A DNA stretch of 64,000 nt from Lepidostoma basale (lineage: Eukaryota > Arthropoda > Insecta > Trichoptera > Lepidostomatidae), in contig JAHDVF020000044.1 of assembly GCA_022606425.2 (NCBI GenBank), positions 674,412 to 738,411 of the forward strand, written 5' to 3'. The translations under genes were made by a program, and so were the position numbers. The notes under the pieces are model-generated. The model did not search any database, was not told the origin of the DNA, and saw only the letters and a program-made list of their open reading frames with translations. Position 1 is the first letter of the stretch. The number at the start of each line of letters is the position of its first letter. Positions 1 to 10,924 of this stretch are shown here, one piece after another.

Positions 1-164
1 ATTTGTTATTTACCATAACCTATATAATAATATTATTTATGAATATTGGTTACTTATATTATACATAAGTAATGAATAAATCTTAATAAATATTATTTCT
101 TTTCATGTAAAAGTTAAATATAATAAATAAAATAAAAAAATGTTATTTATAAAAATATATATTT

Positions 165-433
165 AATAATAATGAAATAAATAACAATAATAATTATAAA
201 ACTAAAAATTACACTAATAATAATAATAATATTATACTGAGGAAATTGAAAATAACTATGTTTAATCCACAAAATATTAAAAACACGACATGTTTCGAAG
301 AATACCTTCATATTCAGGTGTAAAAATATAATAAAAACTAACTATGAAAAACGCATTAAAAATTCAATACAATAATTTAAATAATTGTTTTTATTATTAT
401 TAATTTAATTAATAATAATAATAATAAAAATAA

Positions 434-464
<31 letters not shown>

Positions 465-500
465 AAAAATAATAATTATAATAATAATAATAATAATAAC
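165..500. repeat. AAT/TTA microsatellite-rich region
   Basis: AT-rich stretch with many runs of AAT and its complement. On the minus strand it follows the LINE-D 3' end at 500-567, so part of it is probably an expanded (ATT)n tail of that element. No gene is visible in the first 480 bases. Confidence 0.8.
236..350 (+). repeat. dispersed hairpin repeat, copy 1
   Basis: Matches the reverse strand of 2340-2482 over about 110 bases. Both share AACACGACAT, then a T-T-T-C-G start to a short hairpin, then TTCAGGTGTAAA. The hairpin arms differ between copies but stay complementary. Related cores occur at 7700-7770 and 37110-37230. The class is not identified. Confidence 0.55.
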
Positions 501-567
501 AGCAACGATAATAATAATATGCTAATTTTTAAAGCGCCGTTAATGTGATGTTATCACCTCAAAGGCG
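500..567 (-). mobile_element. LINE-D 3' end fragment
   Basis: Read on the minus strand, this matches the 3' ends of LINE-D copies near 30289 and 25670: GCGCC, a GAGGTGA stretch, then AACGGCGCT followed by an ATT-rich tail. The GCGCC and GGCGC parts can pair. Confidence 0.6.
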
Positions 568-569
568 CA

Positions 570-1471
570 TTATTTATCACGTATAATCAACCTGTGACAT
601 AAAAAACACATTATTAATATATTTTTTACATATTTTTTACTGATTGAAGAAAATGTCTTTGATTTTTCAAGGTGGTATCATCAATATGTAAAAAGTATTT
701 TTAAGGATAATAAATATTTACGTCATTTATTATATTATAGTACCAATAATAAATATGCATTCAATCATATGTACTTAAAAAATATGCGTTTATCTATGAT
801 GAAGAAGAATATTTTAATAAATAAACGAGGTATTTCTCTGAAATACCTAAAGCAGATAGCGTTTAAGGGGGAAGTTCGTACGGGAAATACTTATGAATAT
901 TGTGGGGATTTTTTAGTTGCTGGCGAGAGACGTTTCCTCTCAGTCCCTGGCTTATATCGTGTTATTGCTCTTTATTCATAGACGGCACAGCTCCCCGCCA
1001 AGTGGAATGATCCAGAGACGTGGTAAACTCTTTCCATGAATAAAATATGACTCTCTGTTTTTGTTTTTAATCAATTTTCTACTTCTCGGGCTTAGCTTAA
1101 ACGCTGGTATTAAACAACGGCCATCGTATGAAAAATTCATAGTTGAAGGAATGATAGATTAACAAATGTTTTTTTTCCGACAGTTCTTCATCATTTAATA
1201 GACGTACATTTTATTTATATAAATATTAAATGAGAATTCCTAACACGAAAACAATTTCTCTTCTGTCTAGGTGCTTTAAGTGTGAATATTCTTGGTACTT
1301 TAAGTGTAAACATTATTTTTATATGTAATACACTAGTATTTGTAATGTGACACAAGTCAGACCGTGTTTTTGAGTAGCGTCACTTTAAAAATGGTAGTAA
1401 GATAAAATTTATTTTTCTAGTAACTATTTATATTATATATTATAATTAACTTAATGAATATACTCGTAGGT
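570..1471. other. stretch with no recognised gene
   Basis: AT-rich DNA. One 70-codon open frame at 769-981 has no recognised motif, no splice context and no relative in the window, so I do not call it a gene. Confidence 0.6.
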
Positions 1472-2166
1472 AGTTAGGAAATGCTGACTGTAGGCCGAAC
1501 GCAACATCAGATGAGAGTAGTGATGTCAGGAGTTCCACTAAAGAACACCAAGGAGTTTGTCTACCTCGGGAGCAAAATAACATGGGACGGTCGGTCTAAG
1601 AGCGAGGTCGACAGCCGTATACATCAGGCTAGGCTTGCATTTAATAAAGGGTCGAAAATAATAGAATCAAATAATATAGACCTAAAACTGAGAATACTCC
1701 TCATCAAGACCTATGTATGGAGTACAATGATGTACGCCTGCGAGACATGGTGCCTATCCGAAAGAGATAAGCGGAGACTAGAGGTTTTTGAGATGTGGTC
1801 CTATAGAAGACTATTAGGAATTTCCTGGAGAGACCACATCACGAATGAGGAAGTTCTTCAAGGAATCGAAGGAGGAAGGCACCTGCTCAGGACCTTGTCC
1901 GAAAGGCGTGCAAGATGGATCGGCCATATAATACGTCAAGAAGGTCTCTTGCATGCCATAATGGAGGGTATGATCGAGGGGACAAACTCTAGGGGACGCC
2001 CACGCCGAGAGTACCTGGAGGACCTGTTGGTGGACGTACGCTGCTCATCATATGCAGATCTCAAAAGAGCCGCACAAGACAGGGAAAAATGGAAGAGAAT
2101 AATGGAGGAAATTGCTGCAAACCAATCCCAGGATTGAAACCAGAGAAGAAGAAGAAGTTAGGAAAT
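1472..2166 (+). mobile_element. RTE-B retrotransposon, 5'-truncated, with target duplication
   Basis: The frame 1481-2137 encodes the C-terminal part of an RTE-type reverse transcriptase, with VYLGSKIT, CETWCLSE and a final GRPRREYLEDLL-type segment. The catalytic YADD region lies upstream and is missing. The copy ends with (GAA)n directly before AGTTAGGAAAT (2156-2166), which also precedes the element at 1472-1482. This 11-bp duplication sets the insert at 1483-2155. A close relative is at 58561-59075. Confidence 0.88.
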
Positions 2167-2339
2167 TTAATAACTTTGTTTAATTTTTATTTATTTAATC
2201 TCCCTTTTTTATATCATCATCATGTATTATTATTATTTAATATTATTTGTTAGTTCTTACTGTTTTAAAATAATTGTTAGTACCTACTTATAACAAATAG
2301 CACAGGTTAATTTTTAAATTTAAATTATTGTATCGAATT

Positions 2340-2482
2340 TTAAATGAGTTTTTTATGTTAATCTTTCGTTGTTTAGGTTTTATTATATATTTACACCTGA
2401 AGTTGGAGGTATACGCATCCTCCGAAAGATGTCGTGTTTTCAAATATTTTGTGGTTAATAAATAAAGATTTTTCAATTTCCT
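2340..2482 (-). repeat. dispersed hairpin repeat, copy 2
   Basis: Reverse-strand relative of 236-350. Its hairpin GGAGG-ATGCGTATA-CCTCC is longer than that of copy 1 but sits at the same place, between AACACGACATC and TTCAGGTGTAAA. Confidence 0.55.
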
Positions 2483-2493
2483 AAGTATATTTA

Positions 2494-2755
2494 TAACTAA
2501 CTTACCATCACGCTGTCTCCCCGGAAGGGTAGGCATTTATATAGGACTGCCACAGTTTTCTTTCTTGGCATACTTCTCTCAATTCCTTAACATCGTGTCA
2601 TGCATGCACGTTGTTTTCTCCGACTCCTCACGTGACCGACATTCAATATTTGATTTATTTGACCGTGCAACGTTTTATTTAGTCTTCCTCTATTTCTAGT
2701 TCCATTTACATCGTTAACACATATTTTTTTAATCACATTTTCTTCATTACTATTC
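2494..2755 (-). mobile_element. LINE-A 3' fragment
   Basis: Carries the LINE-A tail on the minus strand: complement of (GTTA)n, then the hairpin with CCCC/GGAAGGG, then the C-terminal coding remnant (ATTTGATTTATTTGA... region). Frame broken. Confidence 0.8.
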
Positions 2756-2954
2756 TGTATATATCATGTTTAATTGAATACATCTAATTAAATAAATAAA
2801 ACAATGCACATATAATTATATTTCTCAAATGAAACCAATCAAAACTATATAGGTAATTGACTGCGCATTAGAAATGCGAGTATGGTACGTAGATTGATAA
2901 AATCTTTGATATTTAAAAAAATAATTAGTTCATTCAAGAAATAGGCAGGCATTA

Positions 2955-3315
2955 TCAAATATAATGCCCTTTCAATGCGAAACATGTCACTTTCAAAAAA
3001 TGGATGGCGCTAGTGTAGATTGAATTAAAAAAAGTGAAGTGTTTCACAACATGGTGGCAAAAATTTGTCAGGCGTGGTGGTCGTAAGAAGGGCGGAATGG
3101 GGATTGTTGTTAACATAAAACAATCGCTTAACTCAACCAGTGACAGGTCATAAGTCCTATAAGCGCCTCGACCATCATATTCTGTTTCCAAAAAACAATT
3201 TACATCTTTGTCTCTATTGAGATACAATTAATCCTTAAAAATGACTTACCCGGAATGGGTTGAATCCAGTATTTGTCTACAAGTATTTGTATACATTCAA
3301 AATGTTGTGTAATAA
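2955..3315. repeat. rearranged dispersed repeat
   Basis: Two segments. 3090-3315 matches, in reverse, the segment at 63560-63700 (GGATTAATTGTATCTCAATAG...). 2995-3070 matches, in forward orientation, 63725-63790 (ATGGCGCTAGTGTAGATT). One segment is therefore inverted relative to the other copy. A short piece also occurs at 27295-27375. Class unknown. Confidence 0.55.
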
Positions 3316-4571
3316 AACTAATATAAAACAATTTCAAGAGTAAAATATATTTTATAAAGTTCCATATCATCACTTAAGTAACAATAAATGCACGTGTATA
3401 TTTTTCTCTTATAAGTCGTCATAAAAAAAGCGTTTTCTCGCTTGCAACAAAACAATTTATTTTTATTTTCATTATCTAGTACTTAACAAAAGACAAATTT
3501 GAGATAAATAATTCCACGAATATCCCGGTAAGAACCAGATCTTTCATTTTTATTTTTAAATTTTATTAACCGCCGTAAATAATTTTAATTATTCTATTTA
3601 GGACCCGCTTTAAACTCCATTAAAACAAAAAATCTTCATACTTCATAATGAATAAATAAGTACTGGAGGCCTGCACAACGAGTGTTTATTTACAATGATA
3701 AAATGGTAATTCGGGGGTAGTTAATCATTAACTTTGGCCGGTTTGTGTATAAGCGTGCCACGGATCGCGGGAAATATATTATTTCATTTCCCATATTTCT
3801 TTCTTGACTTAAAAACGCAAATTCAAAGAAAATTCCAGTTTTCTCATTTCGTTCCTTATTTGACCGCGGAGTAATTGAACGTGAGATTTACGTTTGCCAT
3901 CGTAGTTTTAACGTTATAGCGCCGCCAGTTATTTATTCCTTTAAAACCATAACAATTAAATAAACGAATAAGAAAACTTTCGAAATTTGTGTTCAAAATA
4001 GACATTACCAACATCTGATTTTGATAATTTTATATTTATGCGAGACATTAAAAACATTAATTTCAAATAAAGTAATACATTAAATCATACTTCTGTACAT
4101 TAGATAATTTTTTTAAATAGTCCATTGTTTTGGCCGAAACACTATGATATCTTAACATTTTAAACTGTTAAACTGAATAATATTGTTTTATGTATCACAA
4201 TTTATTTTATTTTAAAATATTTTCTTATATATTGTAACTAACCGTTCTTTTAATTAAAAATATTGAGGTACTTAACTCAACTCCAGCAAGAACTTCAAAA
4301 TTATACCAGAGAAATGATTCTAATTGACATAGGAACAACTACACGTAAAGATCATATGATATTTAACATTTCGCATAGTTTCCAGGGGAGACCAAAGTGG
4401 AGGAGGTGTGGATAGGTACTTGGGGTCAGATCAATCTTCCAGCGTAGCATGGCCATAACCACGGTGATGGCCATGCACCGCTCGAAGAGTCAATTGGTTC
4501 CCCCTTAATCCCCCTATTTTTATTTATTTAGTTACAATTATAATATATTTCTTACAACTACTGTATGATGG
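3316..4571. other. stretch with no recognised gene
   Basis: No exon or known element recognised. A perfect 10-bp inverted repeat (GCATGGCCAT, 10-base loop) lies at 4447-4476. Confidence 0.5.
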
Positions 4572-4810
4572 AAGACGACCATCGTGACCGAGTGGTAAGT
4601 GTATTGACTGCCACCCCGAAGGTTCCGGGTTCGATTTCCTGCGAAGGCAGTGTGATTGTCACCCTGCTTTTGGTCTGGTGTAGGATTCACGTGGCAATAA
4701 AATGGCGATAGATTAGCTACCTATCACATGTTACGAGAATCACTATGATAGCTATAATACCCTTTATCGCTGTCATAATGTAAAGAGCGATTCAACAAAA
4801 TAATAAAAAT
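4572..4810 (+). mobile_element. SINE-1, tRNA-Gly-like, near full length
   Basis: Shows RNA polymerase III promoter boxes of a tRNA-derived SINE: an A box TGACCGAGTGG at 4585-4595 and a B box GGTTCGATTTCC starting at 4628. CTGCCAC resembles the anticodon loop of tRNA-Gly(GCC). The body (AATAAAATGGCGATAGATTAG) and 3' end (GTAAAGAGCGATTCAAC then AAT-rich tail) recur at 30357-31072, and the body at 49857-50037. Confidence 0.82.
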
Positions 4811-5275
4811 AATTTTCATACACTGTGGAATTTGGGTTTACGTTTCATTTCATGACACAGTTGTTACGCTTGTTGTTGTTTCTTTAAAATAACTTCAAGG
4901 TGCTGCGTTATAAAAGATGGTTAAAAAACCTTCACTTTGATACTTTTTCCTTTCAAGAGTTCTCTTTGAAATAACCAATAGGTAAAAAAGTATTTTTTTA
5001 AAACTGTTTTACACTCAGACATTAAATGTGTACATTGTTATGCCAGGTGTTGCCGTAAGATCTTAGAAACAAACTAAGATAAACTTTAATCAAAATATTG
5101 TTAGAGAAAAAATAGTGTGGACGGAGGATAATAAAGGTTCTTGGTCTTAATTAAAAAAGAAAGGATTCAAACAAGAAGCTTAAATACTCGTATTTTTGGT
5201 ACAATTTAAAATTCTGAGAAAATAAAATCTTAAATATGACAAAAACGTTACGTTTGACAAAAAAATGGAAAAAAA

Positions 5276-5570
5276 AAACTTACTAACCATCACGCCGGAG
5301 GGGTAGGCAGAGAGGATGGACCGCCATGCTGCTCTGTCCTGACGTATCTCTCTAGATAGCAAGGAAGATTCTTCTACATTCATACATCGTAACATGACTG
5401 TACGCTAGTCGATTCTTCCGATTTAGAATGTGGCCGCCTTTAGGTGTTTGAATAATTTGGTCATACCATGCTTTTCTTTGTCTTCCACGCTGCTTCTATA
5501 CAACACTTTAACCAATCTTCTCACGTCCATTCGTTCCATATCTCATAACCATCATAGGGATAATTTTTTA
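5276..5570 (-). mobile_element. LINE-A fragment, diverged subfamily
   Basis: Minus-strand LINE-A 3' end: AACCATCACGCCG, GGGGTAGGCAG, then remnants of the C-terminal coding region (CATTCGTTCCATAT). Part of the hairpin is deleted. Confidence 0.7.
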
Positions 5571-5638
5571 ATTCAGGTGTTTTTTTAGGATATTAGGAAT
5601 ATTCTTGTAACTTATCTTTATCAACTGACGTTTTTCAG

Positions 5639-5792
5639 ATCGTTGCAGCCTCCATCTTCAGCTCGGAGAACTAACCGCGGATATTTCTTTCTCACTCTCA
5701 TACTGTCGGCGACACGATGCAGCGTAGGAGTAAAGCATAAATCCACCGCAAATATATACTCTGAAGAGGGAGACTGCAACGATTCCCATAAT
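5639..5792 (+). CDS. candidate orphan exon, unknown gene
   Basis: A polypyrimidine-TTTTTCAG acceptor precedes the segment and GTAAGTAAG follows it, so it looks like a 154-nt internal exon. Only one frame is open. It reads a basic stretch, a hydrophobic segment (GYFFLTLILSA) and an acidic end (YSEEGDCNDSHN). No start codon, no recognised domain, and no partner exon was found nearby. Chance splice-like signals are possible. Confidence 0.22.
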
Positions 5793-5995
5793 GTAAGTAA
5801 GGCAAGTTACACGGATGCAACCAAGATCCCAAAAAACTGACCCCAAAAAAAGTGAAAATCTACGCAGTTTTTAATAGAGTATTTGTTTAATGAATCAGGA
5901 ATAATTTATCCTAAAAACTAGATCACGAAATGGTTGGTATCTTTTTCCTCTCCTTCAGTCTGTTGTGACCGTCAAATCTTGGATGTAGGCCTCCT

Positions 5996-6560
5996 TTTCA
6001 TTTCATTTCATTTAATAAAAATTACAAACATTACAGACATATAATTCCAGATCGTTTGCAATTACATTATAAGAATTTAAAAGACAAGCATAAAAAAATA
6101 AGCTTAAGAATTAGAAAGAATCATAACATTGATATTGCATCCCTGGGGCAACTCACACTATCACGAAATATGTCGACCTCCGAGGCGACCCGATTAAGCA
6201 ATAAGATTGCCCTACCCACATGCATAACCATTGGCAGGTTGGTTCTGCAGTGTGGCAAATAAAACAATATGTGCTGTCTTTGGCGAAGGTAATTATCAGC
6301 CTCTCGTATTATTCACTCCCTTATATCCTGAGTGATCTGCATCCAGGGACTTCGCACACTCTTCCAGATATCGCCGCGCCAACGAAACTGTGGGTGTCTT
6401 TGTCGTTCTTGGGCAATAGCACAGCAGTCGCCTTGTCCACTTTTTATCCAACGCCAAATTGACAACGGTTGCGGCCAACTTGATGACGTCTGAAACTTTG
6501 GTTCTGGCTCGTATGTTATCATTTCTGACTCTGTCTGATGGCTGATACCTAATAACCTCT
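5996..6560 (-). mobile_element. LINE-C 3' fragment, degenerate
   Basis: Begins with the complement of an (AATGA)n tail and the shared 3' sequence ACAAACATTACAGACATA also seen at 8850. It then has minus-strand remnants of the LINE-C C-terminus (GCAATAAGATTGCCCTACCC). Frame is broken. Confidence 0.75.
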
Positions 6561-6768
6561 GGCTGATACCTAATATGGTTTTCTCTACTGCTCTCTGTGT
6601 GACTCTCAGCTTGTTGTCGTTTTTTTTATGATTTTGTTGGTATTCATTTCAATATCATTGGTTTATTTTTACGCTTGTTAGTTGGTTCATCTATAATACA
6701 ACAAGCATATAGATTAATGTGAAGAAAAAAAAAACAGTATTTGAATTTATAAAAAAATAGTAACGAAA

Positions 6769-7035
6769 CTAACTAACCATCACACCATCTCCCCGATCTT
6801 TAATGTGAACAGAATGGAAAGAATGGTAAAAAATGTATATGTTTACGACGTAAAGAAAACCAAAACTAACTAACTAACTAACCATCACGCCGTCTCCCCG
6901 AAGGGGTAGGCAAAAATAATGGACTGCCACACTTTTTTTCCTGACATATTTCTTTCGCGTCCTCAACATTCTTACATCGTGTCATGCACGCGCGTCGATT
7001 TCTCTGACTCCTCACATGGCCGACATTCAATATTA
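6769..7035 (-). mobile_element. two adjacent LINE-A 3' ends
   Basis: A short LINE-A tail with an internal deletion (6769-6858) is followed by a second tail with four ACTA units and the standard hairpin (6864-7035). Both are on the minus strand, so one probably inserted beside or into the other. Confidence 0.75.
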
Positions 7036-7939
7036 GTTAGCAACTAATAGTAACTATTTTTACAAATTGCGCTTTGATAAAACTTTTCATATATTCATAA
7101 AGCTTGCGGTTTACGCAAGCATTCAATGTTAAATTTACTTTACTTAAATATTTCACTTAACTGATTTTAAATGCAGAGTAATTTTTAGACTTGAATTCCT
7201 CGGATATAATGCATACCCGCCGCTCTACCTTGCTCCGTTCATCCTCACACAGAGACGAAAATTCCCGACGTGCAGCAAATCTGCTTCGAATAATTAAAAT
7301 TCTTCTAAGTACATTTATGCATTTCGCTATGACTGGTATCCGGAGACGAGAGCGGAGATTTGTACTAAATTGAATTTACTACTTGAACAGACGGAGAGGA
7401 TGCCACATAGCTAATTTTTGACAGAACGAATACCTTTCATATACGAGTACATAAACTTGGACTTGGATCCTTTAACGTACACAGTTCAGCTCTTGCTCAG
7501 TTCCTCTTACATCTGATGGGAACATTTCTGGATAGGTGATATGGTTAAATTATTTATTTAGGTTTATGTGGGGGCTAGATTTTCGTTTTAGTTCCGCTGT
7601 AAGAGGATCGATTTTGGTTAGGTGTTACAAAACACTCTCTAATGATGCCAAAAATTAAAAATATTATACACTATACATTCATACTTGTTTTTACAAAACA
7701 ACATAAAACAATGTTTTGAAACACTACACGTTTCGAAAGTGACATCTTTTATTCTCAGGTGTACACATAGATTAGTTGATAATAGTGTAAATATCTACAT
7801 TTATACTATCTTAAATTATATTTAAAGTATGCAATCTATAGTAGTATAATCATGCGCGTTGAGATAATGTCGTCTTGACTGTATTAGTTAAGTTGTGTTT
7901 TTTTTGTTGTGTTGATTCACATAAGTATAAGACATATAC
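7036..7939. other. stretch with no recognised gene; weak hairpin repeat
   Basis: No gene recognised. 7700-7770 carries a weak copy of the dispersed hairpin repeat (GAAACACTACACGTTTCGAAAG ... CTCAGGTGTA in essence). A minus-strand frame at about 7160-7375 stays open for about 63 codons but shows no motif. Confidence 0.45.
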
Positions 7940-8746
7940 ATATACACATACATGTGTGTTTCAACGATAAAGGATCTTGGTATCGTTTATGAAAGTAGGC
8001 TGACTTTCCATGCTCACATCGAGAGAATATGTGGAGTTGCACTGAAAATGTTGGGATTTATTCTCCGAACTGGTAGAGTTTTCAAGAATCCCTATGTTTT
8101 GCGAATTTTGTACAACTCATTGGTCCGGAGCCGGCTCGAGTGTGGCTCGGTGATATGGAGTCCCCACGAGGCGAGATACTCGCTCATGTTAGAGAGGGTT
8201 CAGAAAAGATTTCTGAGATATCTCTACATGAGGGAGTTTGGTAGCTATCCGTGGCTTTATCCCACTGCATTCCTCTTGGGCATGCTGGGGACCAATAGTT
8301 TACAGATAAGAAGGGATGGGTGCACACTTACCCATTTCTTCAGACTTATCAGGGGATTCTTTGAGAACTCCGTCATCTTGGAGGCTATCCATCTTTATGT
8401 TCCGGATGGCTATCTTCGACAGCGTCAGCACAGACTGTTTTATCTCCCAGCATGCAGAACCAACCTGCCTCTGGTGATGCCGGTGGGGAGAGCAATCAAA
8501 CTGCTGAACATGATCGCTTCGGAGATCGATGTCTTTCATATTCGTGAAAGTACATTCAGAAGACAAATACTCCTGACTTTGGAGAGTATTTTGTATTCCT
8601 AATGTCGAACCATCTCTCATGCGTTCCTGGTATTATATATTCCTTATGTTTTACTTGTTCTCAATAGATGCCTTAAACTATAAAAAATGTTTGTAATGTC
8701 TTTTGAGAAAATAAACTGATTTGATTTGATTTGATTTGATATACAC

Positions 8747-8752
<6 letters not shown>
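7940..8752 (+). mobile_element. LINE-C, 5'-truncated copy A
   Basis: The open frame 7952-8602 encodes the CR1/jockey-like C-terminus after the reverse transcriptase (LYNSLVRSRLECGSVIWSP, LRQRQHRLFYLP). It ends in (GATTT)n at 8716-8738. ATATACACATACAT flanks it at 7940-7953 and 8739-8752, a likely duplication although the context is microsatellite. It is nearly identical to copy B at 28629-29401. Confidence 0.88.

Positions 8753-8813
<61 letters not shown>
8739..8813. repeat. (TATACA)n microsatellite
   Basis: About twelve copies of a hexanucleotide, directly next to the LINE-C copy A insertion site. Confidence 0.95.
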
Positions 8814-8935
8814 ACATTTCATTTAACATTTCATTTATTTTGATAATAATCACAAACATTACAGACATACAATTCCAAATCGTTTGCAATTACATTATAA
8901 ACAGAGAAGCATTAAAAAAAATAAAAATTAACTTA

Positions 8936-10924
8936 TCATAACATTGATATTGCATCCCTGAGGCAACTCACACTATCACGAAATATGTCGACCTCCGAGG
9001 CGATCCGATTAAGCAATAAGATTGCCCTACCCACAGGCATTACCATTGGCAGGTTGGTTCTGCAGCGTGGCAAATAAAACAATCTGTGCTGTCTTTGACG
9101 AAGGTAATTATCAGGGACAAATAGACCTACATCACTCAGGACATCCGAGTTCTGTATACGGCCGCCAATCAGCTGAAAGAAGTGAACTCCCAAGTGAATG
9201 TTCCTCCTTCTCTCCAATGATTGGTAGCTTAGAATACCTAGCAAGAATTCAGTCGGAAAGAGCCACGGGTAATAACCGTGCTCCCTGAGGTAAAGAAAGC
9301 GCAGAAATTTTTTCTGCACTCGCTCCACCATCAGAGAATATCGGATCCCAGGCGGTGACCAAATAACGGAACTATATTCCAGCCGACTTCTTACCAGGGA
9401 ATTATACAACACCCGAAGTACCTGTGTGTTCGAAAATATCTTGGCATTCCTGAAAACAAATCCAAGCATTTTAATGGAACTATTACATAGAGCAACTATG
9501 TGAAGATTGAACGATAATTGAGCATCGAACAGAACACCGAGATCTCTGGATGTAGAAGCTCTTTCAAGCTGTACCCCATCCATAAGATAGCGAAAGTATA
9601 ATGTTTTTGATGCCCGTGTGTATGACATAACAAAGCACTTGGAGACGTTGAAGAATAATTTGTTACGTTTACTCCATTGGGTTATGCTCTGAATGTCACA
9701 CTGAAGCTTCAAGCAATCTGAGGGATTCTCTATTTCAGAGAAAACTTTTATGTCATCAGCAAATAATAAAAAATTTGAAAACTTTATTTCGTTAGAAATA
9801 TCATTTATGAATATCGTGAAAAGCAATGGTCCTAAATTAGACCCTTGTGGCACCCCTGATGAGGTGTGAAAGGCTGAAGACTGAAAAAGTCCATATGACA
9901 CATATTGTTTTCGAGATGTTAGATAGCTAGAGAAAAGCTTGAGCAGATTGTCACTAAAGCCAATCCTTTGAAGCTTTCGAAGCAAAAGTTGGTGGTCCAC
10001 CTTATCAAACGCTTTTGAAAAATCGCTATACGAGCAGTCGACTTGTGCACCTTTATCAAGGCACTTAGTGACAAAGTTCGTAAATACCATCAAATTAGTA
10101 ATGGTTGAACGCCCTGATCTGAATCCATGCTGTTCATTAATTATGAATGGTTCTATCTTTGGGTTAATAAAACGATGTGTTAACGCCTCAAATACCTTCG
10201 CAGGTGTAGATAAAATTGCTATTGGTCGATAATTTTCAACACATGATTTTGTGCCTTTCTTGAAAATTGGAGAGATTTTAGAAATCTTCCAAAGTTCCGG
10301 AAAGACACCCGTTTGTAGCGATCGATTAAATATAATGGACAGTGGTTTTTTGAAAATGTGGTTGCAACCTTTTAATATAAAGGTTGGAACAAAATCTGGA
10401 CCTAATGAATTCGTGTTTTTGAGTTGATTAATAGCCTTGAAGACTTCACATTCACTGAAAAAATCTATGGAAATATCTTGAGCGCCCTGAGTCGTATTCT
10501 GCGAATCAGCATGGACTGCCTCATTTGATGGAGTACTGAACACAGATTTAAAATGTTCAGCGAACGCATTCACAACTTCTCTATTGTGAACCTCTTGACC
10601 TTGCCACGTCATTGTATCAATAACACCACCATCATGGCGTTTGGAGTCTATATATTTCCAAAAATCATTGGGATTTCTCAAGATATCGGCTCCAATGTTG
10701 GATATATATGATTTGAAAGAAGATCTCATTTTACATTTAACCGTAGCTCGAAGACTACTAAAGAGAGTGTAGTAATGTGAATTACCAGAAGACTTCCACT
10801 TTTTGTGGTAACTATGTTTCATTCTGATGTCACTGATAATATCTCGAGTGAACCACCTCGGATATCGTCTATTAGTGGTAGCCGGGGGTTTCCTAGGGAA
10901 GCAATCATCAAAACAAGAATACAC
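8936..10924 (-). CDS. LINE-C ORF2, reverse transcriptase part
   Basis: A 662-residue open frame encodes a CR1/jockey-type reverse transcriptase that copies element RNA at a nicked target. Visible motifs, in order: NYRPIAILS (about residue 231), FSKAFDKVDH with the first catalytic Asp (about 302), SGVPQGSNLGPLLF (about 356), LLFADDIKVF with the paired catalytic Asp (about 390), then the C-terminal region with WSPPGIRYSLM and LRQRQHRLFYLP. The frame continues from the endonuclease at 11556-10819 if one copy of the 14-bp tandem duplication is ignored. The call of the reverse transcriptase is firm; the exact clade (CR1 against jockey) is inferred from motif style. Confidence 0.92.
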   Translation of the reverse strand: MYSCFDDCFPRKPPATTNRRYPRWFTRDIISDIRMKHSYHKKWKSSGNSHYYTLFSSLRATVKCKMRSSFKSYISNIGADILRNPNDFWKYIDSKRHDGGVIDTMTWQGQEVHNREVVNAFAEHFKSVFSTPSNEAVHADSQNTTQGAQDISIDFFSECEVFKAINQLKNTNSLGPDFVPTFILKGCNHIFKKPLSIIFNRSLQTGVFPELWKISKISPIFKKGTKSCVENYRPIAILSTPAKVFEALTHRFINPKIEPFIINEQHGFRSGRSTITNLMVFTNFVTKCLDKGAQVDCSYSDFSKAFDKVDHQLLLRKLQRIGFSDNLLKLFSSYLTSRKQYVSYGLFQSSAFHTSSGVPQGSNLGPLLFTIFINDISNEIKFSNFLLFADDIKVFSEIENPSDCLKLQCDIQSITQWSKRNKLFFNVSKCFVMSYTRASKTLYFRYLMDGVQLERASTSRDLGVLFDAQLSFNLHIVALCNSSIKMLGFVFRNAKIFSNTQVLRVLYNSLVRSRLEYSSVIWSPPGIRYSLMVERVQKKFLRFLYLREHGYYPWLFPTEFLLGILSYQSLERRRNIHLGVHFFQLIGGRIQNSDVLSDVGLFVPDNYLRQRQHRLFYLPRCRTNLPMVMPVGRAILLLNRIASEVDIFRDSVSCLRDAISML

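Noticed and set aside
769..981. 70-codon open frame
   Set aside because: No motif, no splice signals and AT-rich context; could be chance.
4585..4640. tRNA gene
   Set aside because: A and B boxes are present but the cloverleaf is not complete and the unit continues into a repeated SINE body.
8644..8889. Minus-strand frame with repeated CICICI
   Set aside because: Translation of the (TATACA)n microsatellite.
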